NCBI GenBank assembly: GCA_964017155.1
Contig: OZ024857.1
Span: 14,222,902-14,286,901, forward strand
Length of the DNA stretch: 64,000 bases
Source: Oasisia sp. SBJ-2009
Taxonomy: Eukaryota; Annelida; Polychaeta; Sabellida; Siboglinidae
Direction of reading: 5' to 3'
The stretch's first letter is position 1. Each line of letters starts with the position of its first letter. Below, piece by piece: positions 1 to 16,109 of the stretch. A program made the translations under genes and the position numbers. Below the pieces are notes generated by a model, which saw only the letters and a list, made by a program, of their open reading frames with translations, was not told the DNA's origin and ran no database searches.

Positions 1-1469
1 TGGTTTCTGGACCCTAGCAGGATAAATTATTTGCCAGTTACACTTTTTTGGACGACATTTGGATGTTAACTACTGCCAGTTGAGATGTGCTGTATGACTT
101 GAAATAAACTACAAACATATATATGTGACACCCATTTTCAAAACGTAACTAACAATATATATAATTTTGGTAGACCTTTTTATTGCTCCCCGACCGTCCG
201 GTGATATTTCTACCCATCCACAATGGGTTTTACCTGTCCATATGACAGGTTGACTGGTCTGTGCCTAAAGCTATGACACCTGTTACCCATGATGAGACCT
301 TTGACGTTGTAGTCGCGACATCTGATGACAAAGGAGTTGCGAGACCCGGCCATTTCAGTGATGTGTGCCAAGATCATGGCGCGATTCCACACTCTCAGGA
401 TGCCGCTGTGCAAGAAGCCAATGTGGCTCTTCAACACCATGTCTAGGTACAGTGTGTTTTCAAATCGTCCTAACATTATATGAAATATTATAAAATTGTT
501 CAGAAATAATTTGTTTTTTATGAGAGCGTTGGTCAGTTCATCAAATACATCTTATTCAAAAATCAAATTAATAGTTAATTGTTGTTTTCATGAGAATAAT
601 ATATATCCCGGATTCCCTGTGTGCAATACACACTCCACATTTGCTAAATTCTAATGGTCTGTATAATATATGCCATCCAACTTTTGGCATCAATATATTT
701 CCATACTTTTGATAGTTTGCCTGGCACAGGCTGTTGTAGCAGTTCATCATAGTTTGTTTGCATGACCATCTCAGAATATTAAAAATGGCCTTTTGCAAGT
801 TAATGTCATTGATAATGTCACGAACTTATGACATGCAACGATGTCACTTCATGAATCATATCTGTTCTATCAATGCTATCATTCTTTCATAACTGTGCAA
901 CTGCAAAACAATCTTGTTATGAAACATGCACCAGCACCTGATACACCTTTTTAACCTGTGTTATGAATAGTTGTTTTTATAAAAATAGACTTTGCTGAAG
1001 CAACAAGAGCATGAATTACTTCAGTCGTATGCCATTTTGTAAGCATCTCTTGAAAGAACGGAGTGTTCAGTTGTTTAATGGCCTTAGGCAAGTTGTTCCA
1101 CAATAATTATGGCTGCATACTGACAGATTCACCCATTTAGTTACAGTCCATAGCACAGGTACAACGAAACAAAAGATGAATTATTCTTTGATCAAGTTGG
1201 CCGATGCTTCTATACAATGTCACTCAATCATGTAAGTCGGTGCTAGTCCGTTGAGCAATTTAAACACACAGGTGTTGACTTTTAAGCAGAGCTATTTTTT
1301 CACAGGCAGCCTGTATAGTTCACATAACGCTGGTGTTATATATTCGCTCTTGTTTGTCATGCCGGCAAGTCATGCAGATTAGTTGGTGGGCTTGATCGAT
1401 TGCTCTGGCCTAAACCTGTATTGTCATTTAATTGAATGATAGCAAAATGATGGTATAATAGGCTCAGCT
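1..1469. other. Intron of choline kinase, no exon recognised
   Basis: AT-rich sequence upstream of the first visible choline kinase exon. Open frames at 210-476 (-) and 261-446 (+) overlap each other on opposite strands. I recognise no protein family in either. No choline-kinase N-terminal motif was found here. Confidence 0.5.
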
Positions 1470-1880
1470 TATTTCCAGCAGCTTCACAGCTGATCTTCAG
1501 CTGTTACTGAACATTTCTCAGGATAGTTCTTTTCCAATGAATGGTTTTCATTTTTATATCCACATTCAAGATCTTAAATGGCTTTGCCTGTAGAGGCTTT
1601 AATCTGAATGTTTCACATTGATTTCTTCAGTACTAATGATGAATGACGTCATCGTACTCGTGGGGTAGCTCATAATAGACTGAGAGGGAGTGAACAATCA
1701 TTGATAAAGGGCCAAAGAACCCGACAGATGAAGGAAGCCTTCTGGATCAGAAAGACAAAGACACTGAAGAACAGAGACGAGGGCAATTGGGATATGAAAA
1801 ATGAAAACCATTGATGTTCTTCAGCTGATCTAATTAGCTGTGACCCCAGGTGTACAAAGATGACCTTGTCAGGTGCTTGC
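1470..1880. mobile_element. Penelope-like retroelement tail remnants (two, opposed)
   Basis: Bases 1728-1814 read on + as MKEAFWIRKTKTLKNRDEG followed by a short tail and a stop. The pattern KEA..IRK…(L/M)NRDEG is one I know from the C-terminal end of Penelope-like element proteins in molluscs and fish. Bases about 1470-1560 are similar in inverted orientation: the string aatggttttcattttt there reappears as its reverse complement near 1790-1812. This suggests two degraded element tails facing each other inside the choline kinase 5' intron. Family assignment is from memory of motif wording. Confidence 0.42.
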
Positions 1881-2004
1881 TTGTCACTGAGTGATTGACA
1901 CTGTTGTGTTGTAAGGAAGTATAATAATAAGTACTGTTAGTGTTACATTCACCCGGACACATTCACCCCAGGATCACATTGCCCGTTCTGTCTAATCCAA
2001 ACAG

Positions 2005-5000
2005 GTATTTGGACGACATCTTGAGTCATGCATCGTTTAGTCTTTCCAACCCAGAAAAGATGGAAAAACTGCAGACCATTCTATCCTACGGCCTTGAAGC
2101 AGAACTCAAGAGTCTCAAGTACGTCATCAGTCGATTTGTTCATGTGTTTGAATGTAAATACCCGGGTAAGGTAGCTTGTATTGTGATATAAACTCCAGTC
2201 TTTAAAACTTCTCAATAGCACTTAACGTTCATCTCTTGGGACACTTGACCACTTAAGCACCGTCTCGATTTCTCTATGAAGATTATTCATATCCACCATA
2301 TCTGTAGCTAACCATAACTTATATAGCTGAGTACATTTGGGTTAATGGAGTGAGCACAGTTGGTGTAACTGTTTTAACCTCTACTCTACCATTAGTTAAT
2401 TGTCAAATGATGACATGCAATGGAGAGAAAGAGAGGAATGTTGATAAAGGATACTTAGGTTCAAGTAAATGTTTCGTTATTGACCAAATTCAATATTCTT
2501 TTGATCGTAGATAGAAACATGTTTTAAAAATTACTCAAATAAGGCAAGCAAGGTAATATATCACAGCAAGTGCCGAGAAATGAAAATAGAATTTATATTA
2601 CTTAGATCTTTTGCTGCTAATGTATATATATATATATATATATATAATTATATATATATTTCATTCAGCAAACTTAATGATGATTCTGTGTTTTTTAATA
2701 GCTGAACTCAGGTACCAAAGTATCTAAACACTATGGAAGTTTTATTATAATTATTAATTTATTAAGTTATTCTGTTTGTCTGGTGTCTTTGCAGAAACCT
2801 TCTGTCCAAAGTCAATTCTCCTGTAGTCTTCTGTCACAACGACCTACAAGAAGGTACATATTTAACAAATTGCATTATTGTCATAATACTTGTAAACCTT
2901 TTATGTATTAAAAATAATATGGATTTTTTTTATATACTGTAGCATGAAACCTTGAAATACCACCCATCTGTGATATCTTACAGCATTTAAAGTAAAAATG
3001 TAGTTGTAGAGTACTTTGTTTGTGTTGCATTGCCATGACAACTTTGCCAGCCAGCGTTATTCTTTTAGGAAACATTTTATACTCGCCCGATAGCTGCAAC
3101 CGCTGCAATTTGCTGCCCATTGACTTTGAGTATTCAAGTTACAACTACAGGTAGGAAGGCTGGGCATTGCTGTACATAATAGGTTTAGTCATGGGGGAAT
3201 TGCTGTACATAATAGGTTAAGTCATGGGGGCATTGCTGTACATAATAGGTTAAGTCATGGGGGCATTGCTGTACATAATAGGTTATGTCATGGTGTCTCA
3301 ATGGTCATCTAGTCAGTTGTAATTGTTTAGCTATTCTAAATGTTAGTTTCACTTTGAAGGTACAGCATCTATAGATACTGGACACTAAACAGTGAGTAAA
3401 AGAACAAGTCATTTTATTTTAATATTAATAGTAGGACTTGATGTTGTATAGTAAAACATATATTAACATTAAGAACATTGTAAAGAATAATTTTGAGCAC
3501 CAATTGGAGTCTGGTTAAATTTGATTGATATTGTTTGTCCTGCAGTCATTTTGATGGCTGGTTGGATCTTGTAGCTAGGCAGTGGGTCATGTGTATAACT
3601 TTGTTGCTAGGCACTGGGGGTCATGTGATGGACTTTGTTGCTAGGCAGTGGGTCATGTAATGGACTTTGTTGCTAGGCAATGGATCGTTTGACAGACTTT
3701 GTTGCTAGGCAGTGGGTCATGTGATGGAGAGAGCAATTGATTTGGTGTTGTCTGTTGCAGGGGTTTTGACATTGGCAACCACTTCTGTGAGTGGTGCTAC
3801 GACTACTCCGTGCAGGAACCACCCTACTTCTCCGCCAGTCTTAACAAGTACCCCACCCGCGAACAGCAGGTGAGAAACACCCAGCGGTCTGTCCCCATGT
3901 GTTACAGCTGTAAATAGCGGTCAGTCCCCATGTGTTGCAGCTATAAATAGCGGTCTGTTCCCGTGTGTTGAAGCTGTAAATACAGGTCTGTCCCCATGTG
4001 TTGCAGCTATAAATAGCGGTCTGTCCCCATGTGTTGCAGCTATAAATAGCGGTCTGTCCCCATGTGTTGCAGTTGAAAATAGTGGTCTGTTCCCTTGTGT
4101 TGCAGCTGTAAATACCAGTCTGTCCCCATGTGTTGCAGCTGTAAATAGCAGTCCGCCCCATGTGTTGCAGCTGCAAATAGCGGTCTGTCCCCATGTGCTG
4201 CTGCTGTAAATAGTGGTCTGTCCCCATGTGTTGCAGCTATAAATAGCGGTCTGTCCCCATGTGTTGCAGCTATAAATAGCGGTCTGTCCCCATGTGTTGC
4301 AGCTGTAAATAGTGGTCTTTCCCCTTGTGTTGCAGCTGTAAATAGCGGTCTGTCCCCATGTGTTGCAGCTGTAAATAGTGGTCTTTCCCCTTGTGTTGCA
4401 GCTATAAATAGCGGTCTGGCCCCATGTGTTGCAGCTGTAAATAGTGGTCTTTCCCCTTGTGTTGCAGCTGTAAGTAGCGGTCTGTCCCCATGTGCTGCTG
4501 CTGTAAATAGTGGTCTGTCCCCATGTGTTGCAGCTATAAATAGCGGTCTGTCCCCATGTGTTGCAGCTATAAATAGCGGTCTGTCCCCATGTGTTGCAGC
4601 TATAAATAGCGGTCTGTCCCCATGTGTTGCAGCTATAAATAGCGGTCTGTCCCCATGTGTTGCAGCTGTAAATAGCGGTCTGTCCCCATGTGTTGCAGCT
4701 GTAAATAGTGGTCTTTCCCCTTGTGTTGCAGCTGTAAATAGCGGTCTGGCCCCATGTGTTGCAGCTGTAAGTAGCGGTCTGTCCCCATGTGTTGCAGCTG
4801 TAAATAGCGGTCTGGCCCCATGTGTTGCAGCTGTAAGTAGCGGTCTGGCCCCATGTGTTGCAGCTGTTGTTTGTGCGGGCGTACCTGGAAGAGAAGAAGG
4901 AGAGCGAGGAGGAGCAGAGAGAAGCCGAGGAGCAGCTGCTCCTGGAGATCAACGCGTTTGCTCTTGCCTCGCACTTCCTGTGGGGTCTCTGGAGTGTGGT

Positions 5001-6091
5001 GCAGGCCCAGATCTCTGACATCAAGTTTGGATACTTGGTAGGTTGTCTCGGTCTGTCAAGTTCTTGTTGACCACTGGTCAGTGTGGTCAGGTGTTCTCAC
5101 CTCCTCTTCCAGAGAGCTCATTAAAGGGATACTCCAGTCAGTGAGAGGTTCACAGTATTAACTTATATATGTATACTATATTGGTTGTGCCTAGTAACTG
5201 TGCACAAAGAATGTTAATAAACAATTAGTTGTAGTTTAATGGTATCAAAAACATGCTGTCTTAGATTCAGGGCGCTGCCATCTTGAGACTTATGCGCCAG
5301 TGATGCAAGCCAAATCGTTTACGTCACTGGCACATTGTTGAAAAAGGCAATAATTGTGATTGTGACGTAAGCAATCCACAACATTCTGGATACATCAAAT
5401 ACCATTGGACAGACATAGGTAGTTCGAACGTGCATGTGCCAGTGATGTAAGCGGTTTACGTCACTGGCGCATAAGCCTCAAGATGGCAGCGCCCTGAATC
5501 CAACATAGAGTGTTTCTGATACAATTATAATGTAATCAATTGTTTATTAATGATCTTTGTGCGCAATTACTATGCACAACCAATATATTATACAGATATG
5601 AGTAAATGACGTGAATCTCTCACTGATTAGAGTATCCCTTTACTGTTGTGAATAAATGTGGTGAAATCTGCTTTAGTGGATATCGAACCATAATGAAAAC
5701 TTGCCTACAGATCATCTTAATGGCCAGTTTGTATTGTCCACTACTTGTCCGTAGTGGTCTCTGACCATTTTGCACATTCTTGACAGGGTCCACTGTGGTC
5801 AGATTTTACTACACTTGTTTAGAGGAGACACACAACACATCTTAGCTTAATTCATGAAATATCAAGGCCAAACATCATTCCTTGGCTTTGTCAAAACAAA
5901 AGACAAGACTCGTGCTAGCTGTTGTTCTGTTGTAAAATTCTACTGTACTGTTTATTATTGGTGGGGTAAAACAAGTTGCTTGTAATTGATAAAAACGTAC
6001 TTGTTTCCAGGAGTACGGCCTTGTGAGGTTTGATGCGTACTTCATCCAGAAAGACACGTTAACGAAAGCCTTCAATCTTAACGGCATTTAG
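2005..6091 (+). CDS. CHKA: Choline kinase (choline/ethanolamine kinase family), 3' part
   Basis: Cytosolic kinase that phosphorylates choline with ATP in the first step of the CDP-choline route to phosphatidylcholine. Six exons read in one phase: 2005-2118, 2795-2853, 3069-3150, 3761-3869, 4864-5037, 6011-6091 (stop TAG). They give about 205 residues, roughly the C-terminal half of a ~400-residue enzyme. The Brenner/phosphotransferase motif reads VVFCHNDLQEGN across exons 2-3. The metal-binding stretch IDFEYSSYNYRGFDIGNHF spans exons 3-4, followed by the family's FALASHFLWGLWSVVQA in exon 5. The YSSYNYRGFDIGNHFCEW wording is closer to vertebrate CHKA/CHKB than to ethanolamine kinase, as far as I can judge from memory. 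The first visible exon starts in the middle of an Arg codon (…R-YLDDIL), so upstream exons must lie before base 1; I found none in 1-2004. Exact acceptor at 2005 is the least certain boundary. Confidence 0.93.
2620..2665. repeat. (TA)n microsatellite
   Basis: Alternating TA with one interruption, in the intron between the first two visible choline kinase exons. Confidence 0.9.
3165..3300. repeat. 33-bp minisatellite, four copies
   Basis: Unit beginning cattgctgtacataatagg and ending in a run of g. Starts are spaced exactly 33 bp (3165, 3198, 3231, 3264). It sits just downstream of the donor of the 3069-3150 choline kinase exon. Confidence 0.9.
3570..3745. repeat. ~32-bp minisatellite, about five copies
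   Basis: Imperfect repeats of actttgttgctaggcagtgg plus gtcatgtgatgg, in the same choline kinase intron as the 3165-3300 array and ending just before the acceptor at 3760. Confidence 0.85.
3881..4863. repeat. 33-bp minisatellite filling an intron, each unit a copy of the 3' splice site
   Basis: About 30 tandem units of 33 bp occupy almost the whole intron between exons 3761-3869 and 4864-5037. The unit reads cggtctgtccccatgtgttgcag then ctataaatag or ctgtaaatag. The genuine acceptor of the next exon (…ccccatgtgttgcag before 4864) is the final unit. By my reading, three units (near 3960, 4195 and 4495) have lost the CAG. Long reverse-strand open frames over this tract are repeat artefacts, because 33 is a multiple of three. 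Confidence 0.95.
5124..5640. mobile_element. Palindromic MITE with TA target duplication
   Basis: The left end AAGGGATACTCCAGTCAGTG is mirrored by the right end ending CTAATCAGAGTATCCCTT in diverged form (…ctgattagagtatccctt). Arms of about 215 bp are complementary almost to the centre (gcgctgccatcttgag near 5270 pairs with ctcaagatggcagcgc near 5478). TA dinucleotides flank at 5122-5123 and 5641-5642, as for Tc1/mariner-type MITEs. It lies in the last choline kinase intron and would form a long hairpin in the pre-mRNA. Confidence 0.8.
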
Positions 6092-10092
<4,001 letters not shown>

Positions 10093-11135
10093 ATGAAAAA
10101 TGGTTACAAGTATTAGTTCACATACAAACGTGTACAGATCTGTGTCAATGATTACATATATGTGTATATATATATACAGGTGTACATAGGTATTCTGCAA
10201 TGAAAATAGTTTATAAAAGAAACAGTCTGGCTGTCCTTGAACATTTACATTCAGCCCCTTGCCCAAGACGGAACAAAACTCTTGGTGATAAGTATCTTTG
10301 GCTACCACAAATTCTCGGTGCGAATAGCTATTCTCTATTTGACTGACCTAACTAATGATGGTGTGTCATCAGTTCTGAAATTGTAATATATCTAATTATA
10401 AAATTGGTATCCTTAAAAATCACTACAGATGAATTGATACAGTGATTTGTATAAAAGTTCACAACTTGGCAATGTTCACCACAAACCGGGGCTAGTGATT
10501 TTTGTTTGAGATGAGAAATATTACGTCTACTAGTCCCCCTGTGTATATATAGGACTCATCGTACAAGTTCACGGACAGTATTCTGTACTTGTCAAACCAC
10601 TGTTCACTCCAACAAATATATTACATGCCAGTTATAATTACAAGCAATTCAAAATGGCTCGCAAAACCACAGTTGCCAATTCAGATGCTGAAATTGGTTC
10701 CATTGCTAAGACATTACCCAGCTGACTGCACAACTCTGAAATCCACAACTGCAACATTTGTTTCATTCTACATTTGGCACCACTGTAGTGATTTAATTCC
10801 CTTACGATATGGGCAACAGCCACCACCATATGTCATGGTTAGTTTTTACTGTGAAATTAAATGGCCATCCCTTGGGACCATTCTAATTGTTTCCAAAGTT
10901 TCTGGCTCCAGTAATCTGCCGATCTTTCATAAATAATACATCGATACAGAACCACCATCATCCAACAGAAGACAATACTATGACCTGTCGAACACCTGTA
11001 AAGGTATGATGTCATTTCATAGGCAGGTATCACGCGTAGATTTTGATGTCGAGTCACCTGATGCCATCAATGGGGGTCTATGAACAGCGCTGCATATGGT
11101 TCAGTGTTTGGCACAGTGCTGCCACCTGCAGGGAT
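10093..11135. other. Intergenic sequence and probable lin-7 3' UTR
   Basis: No coding sequence recognised. The part nearest 11135 should be the 3' UTR of the minus-strand lin-7 gene. A TATA-like gtgtatatataggactc is present near 10540 without any gene I can attach to it. Confidence 0.4.
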
Positions 11136-14100
11136 TTATGGAGTTTGCTGTCGACGACGAGCATTGCGCTGACGGTCAAACCTTGCTTCCATCTCCTCAA
11201 GAACTTTTGGCGTGTAGCGAACCACCAGCTTCACAGTGCCTGCAATAGGTGGCGCCACACGTTAGCAACAATGCTGCAGTATGAGCCGGCTAACTACCTT
11301 GATGACTGACCGTTTTTAATTACTCATCTAAACAGTTTTGCTATTTAAAATTACGTGTGGACGTTTGCCAGGTGTGTAGAAAGCAAATTTAGCGACACTG
11401 CTGTATATAGCCATACCTGTGTTAATAATTGTAGGTAGGATGAAAAAAAACGACGGAAATAAATATGAAACCAAGTCTTATTTGAACAATTGCACGTGTT
11501 CCAATGCTTACTGACATAAAAAATGCATCAACTCCAGTTGGGAACAAGACATTAATTTAACTATTACACAAATAATTTGTAACCTTTGTTTTCTATTTAT
11601 ATATTTGTAATTAATGCATTACAACACATTATCTATTAAACACATTCCTATCTTCCAAAATAATCAAGTGTCATACTCCATTTGCCAGACAGCCATATAA
11701 AGCCACCTGGTGGAAGTGGAGAAAACGTAAGAGATTAGACCAAAAATAACTGAGGTGTGAATAAAACTTACCCTGAGCTGCCTTGAGAAGGTCGACAGCT
11801 TTCTCGTGTGGTTCACCATCCACGTTCTGCAAGTCAATGTAAATGGACCAATGATAACAAATGCAAACTTACAACTAAACCATCAGTGTTTAAATGTATA
11901 ATTAGTTTTAAGTTTTAACCAATTTTTTTTAATTGTGTGGGTGGATTTATTAGAGATATTAGCATTTATGTAGAGTAGCCCTCCACATCAGTCAACAATG
12001 ACCATTATATTATACGTTTAGCACCTGTCAAGTGATTTTTTGAACACATGTAAAGGGTGACAGAGAAATTAGTAAAGGGCTATATTTTTGAAGATAAAGT
12101 TACTGAATTACACCAGTTGCATCACTAGTCTTGTGCGCCTATTGCTTGGTTGTAAGAAATCATAATAGTATCCAAGTTTTGAATTGAAAGTTACGTAGAA
12201 TTAAGAATGTCATTTGTATAAGTAAAAACCAATGAACCCTGGTGAAAATTGTAAAACAGCCGGGTATTGAGGAACAGTGACACTTAAAAGATGTGAAATT
12301 AAATGAGAAGCAGAACGTGCTAGAGAAAGTTTTAAATACATCCTACTAACACTTGCAATTCTGTATTAAAATTATATATATTCATAGCAGAAGTATGTAG
12401 CTTTCTCTTTCCTTGTTACTTATCGTCTGACACCACTGACCGTGCTACTTACCACGCCGTTGACAGACAGGAGCTGGTCGCCCCGCTTGAGTCCTCCCAG
12501 CCTGTCAGCCACTCCCCCGGGGATGATACGGGAGATGTAGATGGGAGAGTTCTGTTCCTTTCCACCCATCACATTAAACCCGAGTCCTTCCTCTGTCTTG
12601 GGCAACTCCACGACGCGTGGGTGGGCGTGACCCTCACTGGCGGCAAACGCAGCCACGGTGGCCTGTAACAATGGTTTGTTTCAATTTCTTCCCAAGAATA
12701 AGATACAAAGAAACAGTTAATTAGTATATATTGTTTAGCACACGTGATACTTAAGGCCCCATTTCTCACCATCACTACCGCTACTTAAGCAGTTACATTG
12801 GCTTCCAGTTGTATGCTGAATTAAATTTAAATTGGCTACTGTTACATACCGTACTCTTTCTACTCTCTGATATCTCTAGGATCCTTAGATCATCTGTTTC
12901 CAAACAACGTTTTGTTCCTAAAACTACGCTGAATATTGGTAAACGTGCTTTCTCTGTGACTGAGTCAACAATTTGGAATCAACTCCACAATATTATGATT
13001 AAATCTTCTGAAACTATAGACAACTTCCATAGAAAACTGAAAACATTTGTTTTAAATTACTTTTCCACCATAGTTTGTCATCAGTTCCATGCCTCAATGA
13101 CAACTTTTGCCTGCCCCCTTGTATGATTAGCCAAATGATTTTTTTTTTTGCACCTCTGAGCTTGAACTTTTTATGGATACAGCCGGTATAGAAGTTTTAC
13201 CATTATTATTATTATAAAGCATTAGCCAATGTAAAACACACATTCACCCATCTACCCCACCCCCACCCATTCATGCAGTACCATCCAGGGTTGGGTGCAA
13301 ATACATTGCTTTACTAGAATTCAATACAAATTTTCAATTCAAATACACTGCCATTTTTTTTTTATTCAAATACGATTCAAACACTTGCCCTTTTTTATTC
13401 AAATACGTGGACTGTGTTTCCATTATAGTTCAAGTGAATCACAGTGTGTTGAATTTTGTCAAACCCTACCCTGACACACAACTTCAAAATTGTGGCAACA
13501 TTTATTTCATAGAAGGTTGAAAAGAATTATTTGGTGAAAGGTGATTTGCAGTTAAGGTAACCAGTTTGGCAGGCATTACATGTGATCATGAAACAGAAAT
13601 GTTGATACTGACAATGTATTTGAAAAAGTACTTGAAAGTATCAAATACTTTATAAATCTATTTGACTCATGCCTGGTAAAGACAAAAGTTCATTAGTCCA
13701 TCAAAATGAATTGATTAGGGTCTCTGTCTCTACAAAGGCTTGATTGACTGTTGTAGACTAATTGGCAGGCAGGCTTACTAGACTGTCCTTATCTGTAATA
13801 TTACCAATTAGTGGGTAGCTCTTCCCCTGCACTGGCAGAAACCTGGGTTCCTTTGTCTTAGCCCAGGATGTTTACACAGCAGGATTCTTTGAAGCACATT
13901 CCCTGTGAATACCTGTCTTTATGGATGTAGATAAGCTTCACTTCCTTCCCATTCATTCATTGATCCTAATGTTTGACCAGTTTCACTGTAGGCTAACTTT
14001 CTCAGTGTTGTCTGCTCACTGTTGACCAGGTGTGAAATACATTGTGTCTTGGCTCCTGAGCCAGTTTATATCAGACAATGCTTTACCATTTGTTGGTAAT

Positions 14101-14682
14101 TTTTATGTGTATTTGAATGTATTTGCAAATACTCTTCAAATACAGACCAAATATACAATACGGACCCTTTTGTGATTTTCAATTCAAATACAAATATAAA
14201 AAATGTTGGTATTCAAATACAAATATGTTTGAACCCAACCCTGGTACCATATGTACAAAGTTACATGTAACCAGACTGTGTGCTTAAAGGGGTGGAAAAC
14301 AGCCTCAGCCTCAACACGATGGCTACACTGCACTCACATTACAAAGGTAAAATAATTCTGCATTTTAAATGTTTCTGCACTTAATTTTGTTCACAAAATA
14401 TCAGTAGGTACTCGATTATGAAGTAAGTTATTGAAGTTACTGTTCTATGTTCATTGTTCAATACTACATATTTGAGATATGAACAGACCTTTGCTGTAGC
14501 ACTGGCCCGTACTTCTGGACTACCAGTGATGTCCACTGTCTCATAGACATGCTCGTAGACTTCCCTGACTGCAGCACAGAAGTCACTTTGCAGCACTTGC
14601 TGAAGTGCTGCTAACTTTGAGTTCTCAAAGTTACCACCTGAAACAATGAGATAAATGTCAACAGGAATACACAAAATCAAAA

Positions 14683-14747
<65 letters not shown>

Positions 14748-16109
14748 TAATTAACTGTGTACTAGTAACCAACAAAACAGTCAGTCATTGTATGGAATAA
14801 CATACAATGACATGTGTATACAATATCTGGCCATATTAGGAAATAAGTAAATATGCCTGCAACCATGGTCTTCTAAATTATATGACTATAAATTACAGTC
14901 CCATGTTATGTATTTGTATTTACACCAGATCAACGTTTAGCTCCTCAATCACAGCCTTTACACAGGCATAACATTTTATACATAAAATTATTATATTCTT
15001 TCTACAGATGCTTTGACATACATACTTCTTTGCAGCTGGTCCAGCAATGCAATAGCCCTCTGGACATCTGAAAAACAAAACAACTTTAATAGTCAATATC
15101 TTCAAACTCCCACTTGTAATTGCAAAGATACGTTAAGATGTACCTCAAACAAACAACCAGTTATGGGAATTTGCTGTATATCCATCATTTTGCCAGCCAG
15201 AAGAAACACTGGTATAATACAGTAATAACTCAAATTAAAATTAATATTCACAATTTCCCCAATGTACCTTATTAACTGCTCTAACGTCACACATCCTAAT
15301 TTAGCTGTGAAAGCACTTATGCAGGATTTGGACCATCTCAATTTTGACATCATAGCTATATCTTTGCCAACGTTTGATACTTGACTTTGTTAATTCAATC
15401 ATTTAACATCATCTTGCGCATATTTATGTTTTATAAACAGTGCATCTTAGCAGACTTTTGAGGTCGAAAAGACAGTGCACCCGGTCACTGGTCAGCATAA
15501 ACAAACTGTTTACCGCTCATTCCATGTGCACGGCACAGTGATATATGCATCACTGCGTTCGCGACTGGCCAAAATCGGGAGTGCTATTTGGGTCTCAAAA
15601 TGCAATATTTGTGAAACATAAATATACCTGGGAATGCTGATCGATCATCGTTTAGGATTAGTTTGTGTGAGGTATCCATGGCATTATCCAATATAGAAAA
15701 ATTCACAAATTCACAGTTATGATCACAAAATTGAGGTTGGTCCGAATTCTGCATAAGTGCCGCTGTGAACAACTGTAAAGGGATCAGCACATCAAGAGCT
15801 ACGCCCAGCCCAACCCAGCTACTAAGTCAGATAAATACTGAGTCTGACTTGGGACAAACCCGAGACAACCAGCCGCGCCCACAGGTAAACTGTTCCACAA
15901 CCCAAGCTGACACAGTGACAGGTAGCAAGCCCGATTTTATTAGGAATACTGCCGTTTTTAACAATGCAATTTGCAAACACGGCCGATGTCACCATATTCT
16001 ATGCTTATAAAATACTTGGTGCTACTAGTTGAAGCAAAAGTATCCATTTTTATTCAGAAAACACAAAATATTTACCTCTTTCGAGCGATAATGTTTCTGG
16101 GGCGGACAT
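11136..16109 (-). CDS. LIN7: LIN-7 homologue (L27 + PDZ scaffold protein)
   Basis: Small scaffold protein of the LIN-2/LIN-7/LIN-10 complex, which places receptors and channels at synapses and epithelial junctions. Six exons on the minus strand: 16109-16076 (ATG at 16109), 15067-15026, 14637-14489, 12662-12453, 11826-11772, 11239-11136 (stop TAA). All have GT donors, AG acceptors and matching phases. The sum is 594 nt, 197 aa plus stop, the length I remember for vertebrate LIN7C. Exon 1 encodes [11 protein letters not shown]. The L27 region follows ([15 protein letters not shown] … [19 protein letters not shown]), then the PDZ domain with carboxylate-binding loop [10 protein letters not shown] and [10 protein letters not shown], ending in a basic RRRQQTP tail. 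Intron 3 (12663-14488) carries a LINE remnant and a hAT-like element. The gene is head to head with SPT2. Confidence 0.96.
12785..13215 (+). mobile_element. LINE 3'-end remnant (reverse-transcriptase C-terminus)
   Basis: The frame from about 12809 reads [20 protein letters not shown] then [13 protein letters not shown]…[10 protein letters not shown]. This matches the familiar C-terminal pattern of CR1/Jockey/RTE-type LINE proteins (VP+T+L…G.RAFSV..P..WN.LP…F+..LKT). It ends in a tail with attattattattata, as such LINEs often do. It is truncated at its 5' end and antisense inside lin-7 intron 3. Confidence 0.7.
13286..14243. mobile_element. hAT-like non-autonomous element in lin-7 intron 3
   Basis: Terminal inverted repeat CAGGGTTGGGT at the left and acccaaccctg at the right (14232-14243 region). 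The flanks gtaccatc (13278-13285) and gtaccata (14244-14251) match at 7 of 8 bases, fitting the 8-bp target duplications and CAGGG ends of hAT elements. Subterminal sequence is rich in variants of attcaaatac on both sides. No transposase frame is present. Confidence 0.75.
14687..14743. repeat. (GT)n microsatellite
   Basis: Uninterrupted (TG)n in lin-7 intron 2, about 50 bp upstream (in gene sense) of exon 3. Confidence 0.95.

Noticed and set aside
210..476. 88-aa minus and 61-aa plus frames near the window start
   Set aside because: They overlap on opposite strands, lie within an intron, and show no recognisable domain or splice context.
3841..5024. Minus-strand 367-aa open frame of NTWGQTAIYSC repeats
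   Set aside because: Antisense to choline kinase and produced by a 33-bp repeat; its periodicity is that of the DNA.
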